Below, piece by piece: positions 6,177 through 9,703 of a DNA stretch of 9,703 bases; position 1 is the first letter of the stretch; each line of letters opens with the position of its first letter. A program made the translations under genes and the position numbers. Location of the stretch: positions 1-9,703 of the forward strand of contig CAHJWV010000619.1 in assembly GCA_903643055.1 (NCBI GenBank). Direction: 5' to 3'. The DNA is from Burkholderiales bacterium. GTDB lineage: Bacteria > Pseudomonadota > Gammaproteobacteria > Burkholderiales > Burkholderiaceae. The notes beneath the pieces were generated by a model, which had not been told where the DNA came from, searched no databases, and saw only the letters and a list, made by a program, of their open reading frames with translations.

Positions 6177-7379
6177 ATGAATCCGCTGCTCGCCAAGCTC
6201 CACCCCTACCCTTTCGAGCGGCTGCGCGCGCTCACCCGCGACATCACGCCGAACCCGGCCCATCGGCCCATCAGCCTGGGCATGGGCGAGCCCAAGCACG
6301 CGACGCCCGAACTCGTGCTGCAAGCCATCACGCAAAGCCTGGGCGGGCTGGCGAGCTACCCAGCCACCGCCGGTGAGCCTGCGTTGCGCGAGGCTTGTGC
6401 CGACTGGGTAACACGCCGCTACGGCGTGAAGTTGGATGTGCTGACGCAAGTGCTGCCTGTGAACGGCACGCGCGAGGCCTTGTTTGCGCTGGCGCAAACA
6501 GTGATCGACCCACGCCGCCCCGCCGCGACTGTCGTCTGCCCGAATCCGTTCTATCAAATCTACGAAGGTGCTGCGCTGCTGGCCGGCGCCGAAACCTATT
6601 TCGTCAACAGCGACCCGGCCCGCAATTTCGCGGCCGATTGGGCCACGGTGCCAGCCGACGTGTGGGCGCGCACGCAATTGGTCTATGTCTGTTCACCGGG
6701 CAACCCGACCGGTGCGGTGATGCCGCTTTCCGAATGGAAGATGCTGTTCGAACTGAGCGCGCAGCACGGCTTCGTGATCGCCTCTGACGAGTGCTATTCC
6801 GAGATCTACTTCCGTGACGAGCCACCGCTCGGCTCACTCGAAGCCGCCACGCAACTCGGCTTCGGCGAGTTCAAGAACCTGATCGCACTGACCAGCCTGT
6901 CCAAGCGCTCAAACGTCCCGGGCATGCGCTCCGGCTTCGTGGCTGGCGACGCCGAGCTGATCCAGCAATTCCTGCTCTACCGCACCTATCACGGCAGCGC
7001 GATGTGCCCGACCTTGCAGCAAGCCAGCATCGCGGCCTGGAACGACGAAAGCCATGTGATCGCCAACCGCGACAAGTACCGAAAGAAATTCGCGCAAGTC
7101 ACGCCGCTGCTGGCCGAGGTGCTGGAGGTGAAGCTGCCAGACGCCGGCTTCTACCTCTGGGCCTCAGTGGCAGACGGTAACGACATCGCCTTCGCGCGCG
7201 GCCTGCTCGCTCAATACAATGTGACGGTACTTCCGGGCAGCCTGCTGGCCCGCGATGCACATGGCATCAACCCCGGCGCCGGGCGCGTCCGGCTGGCGTT
7301 GGTGGCCGAAGTCGATGAATGCCTGGAAGCTGCGCGACGCATCGCCGCTTTTGCCGCCTCACCGATCCCCGCGCCCTGA
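6177..7379 (+). CDS. dapC: N-succinyl-LL-diaminopimelate aminotransferase (DapC)
   Basis: This 400-residue fold-type I, PLP-dependent aminotransferase transfers an amino group from glutamate to N-succinyl-2-amino-6-ketopimelate. The product is N-succinyl-LL-diaminopimelate, third step of the succinylase branch to diaminopimelate (cell wall) and lysine. Visible motifs are the substrate-side GMGEPKH (35-41), SPGNPTGA (173-180, with Asn176), SDECYSEI (203-210, with Asp204 and Tyr207 near the cofactor) and SLSKRSNVPGMRSG (240-253, with Lys243 as the PLP lysine). A C-terminal GRVRLAL follows, whose Arg372 probably binds the substrate carboxylate. The N-terminus MNPLLAKLHPYPFERLRAL is characteristic of betaproteobacterial DapC, which fixes the start at 6177; open frame upstream lies in the intergenic region and is not used. 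dapD follows after 45 bp, supporting DapC over other aminotransferases such as aspartate or alanine aminotransferase. Confidence 0.95.
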   Translation: MNPLLAKLHPYPFERLRALTRDITPNPAHRPISLGMGEPKHATPELVLQAITQSLGGLASYPATAGEPALREACADWVTRRYGVKLDVLTQVLPVNGTREALFALAQTVIDPRRPAATVVCPNPFYQIYEGAALLAGAETYFVNSDPARNFAADWATVPADVWARTQLVYVCSPGNPTGAVMPLSEWKMLFELSAQHGFVIASDECYSEIYFRDEPPLGSLEAATQLGFGEFKNLIALTSLSKRSNVPGMRSGFVAGDAELIQQFLLYRTYHGSAMCPTLQQASIAAWNDESHVIANRDKYRKKFAQVTPLLAEVLEVKLPDAGFYLWASVADGNDIAFARGLLAQYNVTVLPGSLLARDAHGINPGAGRVRLALVAEVDECLEAARRIAAFAASPIPAP

Positions 7380-7424
7380 GCGCACGCCCGCGTTTGCTTC
7401 CCGTTCCTTCATCTGCGATCTGCC

Positions 7425-8249
7425 ATGACCCAAGAACTCCAGACCCTCATCGACCTCGCCTGGGAAGGCCGGGCGAGCCTCTCACCTCAAGCGGCCGACC
7501 CGAAGCTGCGTGAAGCGGTCGACGCCGTGATCAGCGACCTGAACAAGGGCCGCATCCGCGTCGCCGAACGCCGTGGTGTCGGTGACTGGTTCGTCAACCA
7601 ATGGGTCAAGAAGGCCGTGTTGTTGTCTTTCCGCCTCAACGATAACCAGTTGTCACATGCCGGCGAGTTGGCTTTCTTCGACAAGGTCAAGACCAAGTTC
7701 TCGCAGATCGAAGAGGCCGAAGTACGCGCCGCAGGCGTTCGCATCGTGCCGCCGGCCGTGGCCCGCCATGGCAGCTTTCTGGGCAAGAACGTCGTGCTGA
7801 TGCCGTCTTACGTGAACATCGGCGCTTATGTCGATGAAGGCACGATGGTCGATACCTGGGCCACCGTCGGCTCGTGCGCGCAGATCGGCAAGAACGTTCA
7901 TTTGTCGGGCGGCGTGGGCATCGGCGGCGTGCTGGAGCCGCTGCAGGCCAACCCGACGATCATCGAAGACAACTGCTTCATCGGTGCGCGCTCCGAAGTC
8001 GTCGAAGGCGTGATCGTCGAAGAAAACTCGGTGCTCGGCATGGGCGTGTACCTCGGCCAGAGCACCCCGATCTATGACCGCGACAAAGACGAAGTCAGCT
8101 ACGGCCGCATCCCTTCGGGCTCGGTCGTCGTGAGCGGCACCTTGCCCAAGGCAGGCGGCAAGTACAACCTCTATTGCGCCGTGATCGTCAAGCGCGTCGA
8201 TGCACAGACGCGCTCGAAGACCAGCATCAACGAACTCCTCAGAAGCTGA
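7425..8249 (+). CDS. dapD: 2,3,4,5-Tetrahydropyridine-2,6-dicarboxylate N-succinyltransferase (DapD)
   Basis: DapD succinylates tetrahydrodipicolinate with succinyl-CoA, the step just before DapC. The 274-residue protein has the length of the Escherichia coli enzyme and matches it closely. An N-terminal helical region (1-100) precedes a left-handed parallel beta-helix of hexapeptide repeats (about 105-240) and a short C-terminal part ending SINELLRS. Conserved segments include [20 protein letters not shown] (139-158) and [14 protein letters not shown] (183-196). Asp143 and Glu191 lie in the segments that hold the catalytic Asp and Glu described for the mycobacterial enzyme (my correspondence, not an alignment). 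The family works as a trimer in the cytosol. No strong ribosome binding site precedes the ATG at 7425, 45 bp after dapC, and the two genes are probably co-transcribed. dapE, the next enzyme, is not in the window. Confidence 0.98.
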   Translation: MTQELQTLIDLAWEGRASLSPQAADPKLREAVDAVISDLNKGRIRVAERRGVGDWFVNQWVKKAVLLSFRLNDNQLSHAGELAFFDKVKTKFSQIEEAEVRAAGVRIVPPAVARHGSFLGKNVVLMPSYVNIGAYVDEGTMVDTWATVGSCAQIGKNVHLSGGVGIGGVLEPLQANPTIIEDNCFIGARSEVVEGVIVEENSVLGMGVYLGQSTPIYDRDKDEVSYGRIPSGSVVVSGTLPKAGGKYNLYCAVIVKRVDAQTRSKTSINELLRS

Positions 8250-8254
8250 CCGGC

Positions 8255-8280
8255 GCCGGATGCAGCACCACGCTGCCGGC
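8255..8280 (+). terminator. Hairpin just after dapD
   Basis: GCCGG, a three-base bulge (ATG) and CAGC pair with GCTG and CCGGC around the loop ACCAC: nine pairs, mostly G-C. It begins 6 bp after the dapD stop and overlaps a perfect 10-bp palindrome, CCGGCGCCGG, at 8250-8259. No T run follows, so it could be a processing, stability or partial termination element between dapD and the pilus ATPase gene. Confidence 0.35.
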
Positions 8281-8285
8281 CATGG

Positions 8286-8311
8286 ATCACGCATCACACA
8301 TCACGCATCAC
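8286..8311. repeat. Tandem 12-bp direct repeat upstream of the pilus ATPase gene
   Basis: ATCACGCATCAC occurs at 8286-8297 and again at 8300-8311, a 14-bp period with AC between the copies. Each copy itself contains two ATCAC units, giving four in 26 bp. The repeat lies 32 bp before the start codon of the next gene and could be a binding site or slippage product. Confidence 0.65.
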
Positions 8312-8332
8312 TTGATCAAACGATGGGCTTGA

Positions 8333-8337
8333 AAGGA
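8333..8337 (+). promoter_or_regulatory. Ribosome binding site of the PilU-like gene
   Basis: AAGGA lies five bases before the ATG at 8343. It is the clearest Shine-Dalgarno in the window and fixes this start, in contrast to dapC, dapD and alkB, which lack one. Confidence 0.75.
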
Positions 8338-8342
8338 CAGTC

Positions 8343-9533
8343 ATGAGTACCCCGAACGAGGCCGGCAGCGGCGGCAACATGGAACGCGTGCTGCGGCTGA
8401 TGGCCGACAAGAGCGCGTCCGACGTGTACCTGTCGGCGGCCACGCCCATCCTGATCAAGATCAACGGGCAGATCCTGCAGCTGAGCGATCAGGCCCTGAC
8501 GGTGTCGCAGCCGCGCCAGTTGCTGAGCGAGTTGTTGACCCCCAGCCAGATGGAAGAGCTGGACGACATCGGCGAGCTCAACATCGGCATCGGCCTGACC
8601 GGCGTCGGCAGCTTCCGGCTCAGCGCGTTTCGCCAGCGCGGCTCGATTGCGGCGGTGTTCCGCTGCATCCCGCACAACATCCCGCAGCTCGGCACGCTGA
8701 ACCTGCCGCCGATCCTCAGCAACCTGATCCTGGAAAAGCGCGGGCTGATCCTGCTTGTTGGCGCCACCGGTACCGGCAAGAGCACAACGCTCGCCTCGAT
8801 GCTGGAGCGGCGCAACCAGCAGTTGGCCGGGCACATCCTGACCATCGAAGACCCGATCGAATTCATCTTCCACAACAAGCGCTCGATGGTGAACCAGCGC
8901 GAAGTGGGGCGTGACACACAGTCGCTGCAAGTCGCGCTGAAGAACGCGCTGCGCCAGGCGCCGGACTGCATCTACATCGGCGAAATCCGCGACCGTGAAA
9001 CGATGACGATGGCGATCTCGTATGCGCTGTCGGGCCACCTGGTGGTGTCCACCCTGCACGCGAACAACAGCTATCACGCGCTCGGCCGGATCTTGTCGTT
9101 CTACACGCCCGAATCGCGCCCGGCCCTGCTGGCCGACCTGGCCGCCGGCCTGCGCTCGATCGTTTCGCAGCGACTGGTGCGTGCTTCGGCCGGCGGGCGC
9201 CGCCCGGCCGTCGAGGTGATGCTCAACACCAAACTGGTGTCGGAGCTGATCGAGCAAGGCGACTTCAACGGCGTCAAGGAAGCGATGGAGAAGTCGCTGG
9301 CCGAAGGCTCGCAGACCTTCGAGGCCGACCTGGCCCGCCTGATCCACGAAGGCGTGATCACGCGCGATGAAGGCCTGGCTTATGCCGATTCGCCGACCAA
9401 CCTGATGTGGCGTTTGCAAAACGACATGGAGCCGGTGTCGCGCCTGACGCCGAAGAAGGAAGAGAACGACGACCAGCCGACGTTCACCGACATCACGCTT
9501 GAGGTGAACAGTGGGTTCATGCCGAGGTACTGA
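8343..9533 (+). CDS. pilU: PilU-like type IV pilus retraction ATPase (PilT/PilU family)
   Basis: These cytoplasmic hexameric ATPases sit at the base of the type IV pilus and power or assist retraction for twitching motility and DNA uptake. The 396-residue protein has an N-terminal PAS-like domain (about 12-110). Then come the Walker A motif GATGTGKST (140-148), an Asp box GHILTIEDPIEF (163-174), the segment VNQREVG (183-189), Walker B IYIGEIRD (210-217, Glu214), and a His box GHLVVSTLHANN (231-242, His239). It resembles PilU more than PilT: TLHANN in the His box, a QTFEADL segment followed by ADS near the C-terminus, and an ITLEV tail (384-388). It also lacks the AIRNLIRE motif of PilT. The usual pilT-pilU pair is not here, so this may be an extra paralogue. 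The gene follows dapD by 93 bp in the same direction but has its own ribosome binding site. Family is certain; the symbol rests on resemblance. Confidence 0.88.
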   Translation: MSTPNEAGSGGNMERVLRLMADKSASDVYLSAATPILIKINGQILQLSDQALTVSQPRQLLSELLTPSQMEELDDIGELNIGIGLTGVGSFRLSAFRQRGSIAAVFRCIPHNIPQLGTLNLPPILSNLILEKRGLILLVGATGTGKSTTLASMLERRNQQLAGHILTIEDPIEFIFHNKRSMVNQREVGRDTQSLQVALKNALRQAPDCIYIGEIRDRETMTMAISYALSGHLVVSTLHANNSYHALGRILSFYTPESRPALLADLAAGLRSIVSQRLVRASAGGRRPAVEVMLNTKLVSELIEQGDFNGVKEAMEKSLAEGSQTFEADLARLIHEGVITRDEGLAYADSPTNLMWRLQNDMEPVSRLTPKKEENDDQPTFTDITLEVNSGFMPRY

Positions 9534-9556
9534 GGCCCCCACGTCGCGTAGCTCCT

Positions 9557-9571
9557 GCCCCCCGAGGGGGC
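9557..9571 (+). terminator. First hairpin after the PilU-like gene
   Basis: GCCCCC and GGGGGC form a perfect 6-bp all-G-C stem around the loop CGA, starting 24 bp after the stop codon. It is directly followed by a larger hairpin. From memory, similar C-rich/G-rich hairpins recur between genes in Comamonadaceae-type genomes, so this may belong to a repeated extragenic element. Confidence 0.5.
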
Positions 9572-9573
9572 GC

Positions 9574-9607
9574 CTCGCCTGAGCCCGGGGGACCCGGGCT
9601 CGGCGAG
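9574..9607 (+). terminator. Second, larger hairpin after the PilU-like gene
   Basis: CTCGCC, a single bulged T and GAGCCCGGG pair with CCCGGGCTC and GGCGAG around the loop GGA: 15 pairs in a near-perfect stem. It is the strongest hairpin I found in the window. A moderately T-rich stretch without a clean T run follows. A transcription end for the dap-pilU message is likely, though membership of a dispersed repeat is equally possible. Confidence 0.55.
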
Positions 9608-9625
9608 TGGCTTGATTTGCTTCGC

Positions 9626-9660
9626 CTTGCTCGCGCGATACTTTTGGCTTGCTCGCGCGA
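9626..9660. repeat. Two direct copies of a 13-mer with a palindromic core, 22 bp apart
   Basis: CTTGCTCGCGCGA occurs at 9626-9638 and 9648-9660, and the match continues for AC after one mismatch. Each copy ends in the 8-bp palindrome TCGCGCGA, with centres exactly 22 bp (about two helical turns) apart. This could be a pair of operators on one DNA face, or the two palindromes could pair as a long-loop hairpin. No gene is visible from 9534 to the edge; the final three bases are ATG but cannot be judged. Confidence 0.55.
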
Positions 9661-9703
9661 CACGTCTTTCGATTCGCCCTTGCTTTTCCCTTATCGCTTG
9701 ATG

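Noticed and set aside
5676..6677. A 333-codon minus-strand frame over alkB and dapC
   Set aside because: It overlaps the AlkB coding region in another frame and is antisense to dapC; the Arg/Ala/Gly-rich product has no recognisable domain.
7380..7424. A separate promoter between dapC and dapD
   Set aside because: TTGCTT at 7394 with a 17-bp spacer leads to GATCTG, a poor -10 match, so co-transcription with dapC is more likely.
8316..9542. A 408-codon minus-strand frame opposite the PilU-like gene
   Set aside because: It is an exact antisense shadow of a gene with intact Walker A, Walker B and His boxes and a strong ribosome binding site.
9701..9703. ATG at the very end as the start of the next gene, possibly dapE
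   Set aside because: No codons follow and no ribosome binding site precedes it, so it cannot be supported.

Overview
The window looks like ordinary chromosome from a high-GC betaproteobacterium, most likely Burkholderiales. The clues are the smc-zipA gene order, the close match of DapC and DapD to proteobacterial forms, and the GC-rich composition. A placement near the Rubrivivax/Leptothrix/Comamonadaceae group is only inference. I see no transposase, integrase, tRNA, rRNA, CRISPR array or phage gene.

Left part, 1-3767, minus strand: a complete smc gene (chromosome condensation ATPase) followed 13 bp later by the start of zipA (membrane tether of the FtsZ ring), which runs off the left edge. 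Long open frames opposite smc are shadows of its GC-rich codons.

Middle, 3768-6097: a 163-bp divergent region separates smc from a plus-strand pair. The pair is queF (queuosine biosynthesis) and, 2 bp after its stop, a small SET-domain protein lysine methyltransferase. Converging on these from the right is a minus-strand alkane 1-monooxygenase (AlkB) family gene that keeps all the expected histidines. Its rubredoxin partner is not in the window.

Right part, 6098-9703, plus strand: dapC and dapD encode two consecutive steps of the succinylase branch of lysine/diaminopimelate synthesis. A PilU-like type IV pilus ATPase gene follows in the same direction, with a good ribosome binding site. alkB and dapC diverge from only 79 bp, and in both directions a -10-like hexamer sits 5-6 nt from the start codon, suggesting leaderless mRNAs. 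The last 170 bp are non-coding and unusually structured: two adjacent strong hairpins, then two copies of a 13-mer ending in the palindrome TCGCGCGA, spaced exactly 22 bp apart.

Most of the window is housekeeping, and I did not find a convincing new multi-gene system. The most promising items are the structured intergenic element at the right end, the queF-SET pair, the paired leaderless promoters, the divergent AlkB, and the pilus ATPase placed with lysine genes.
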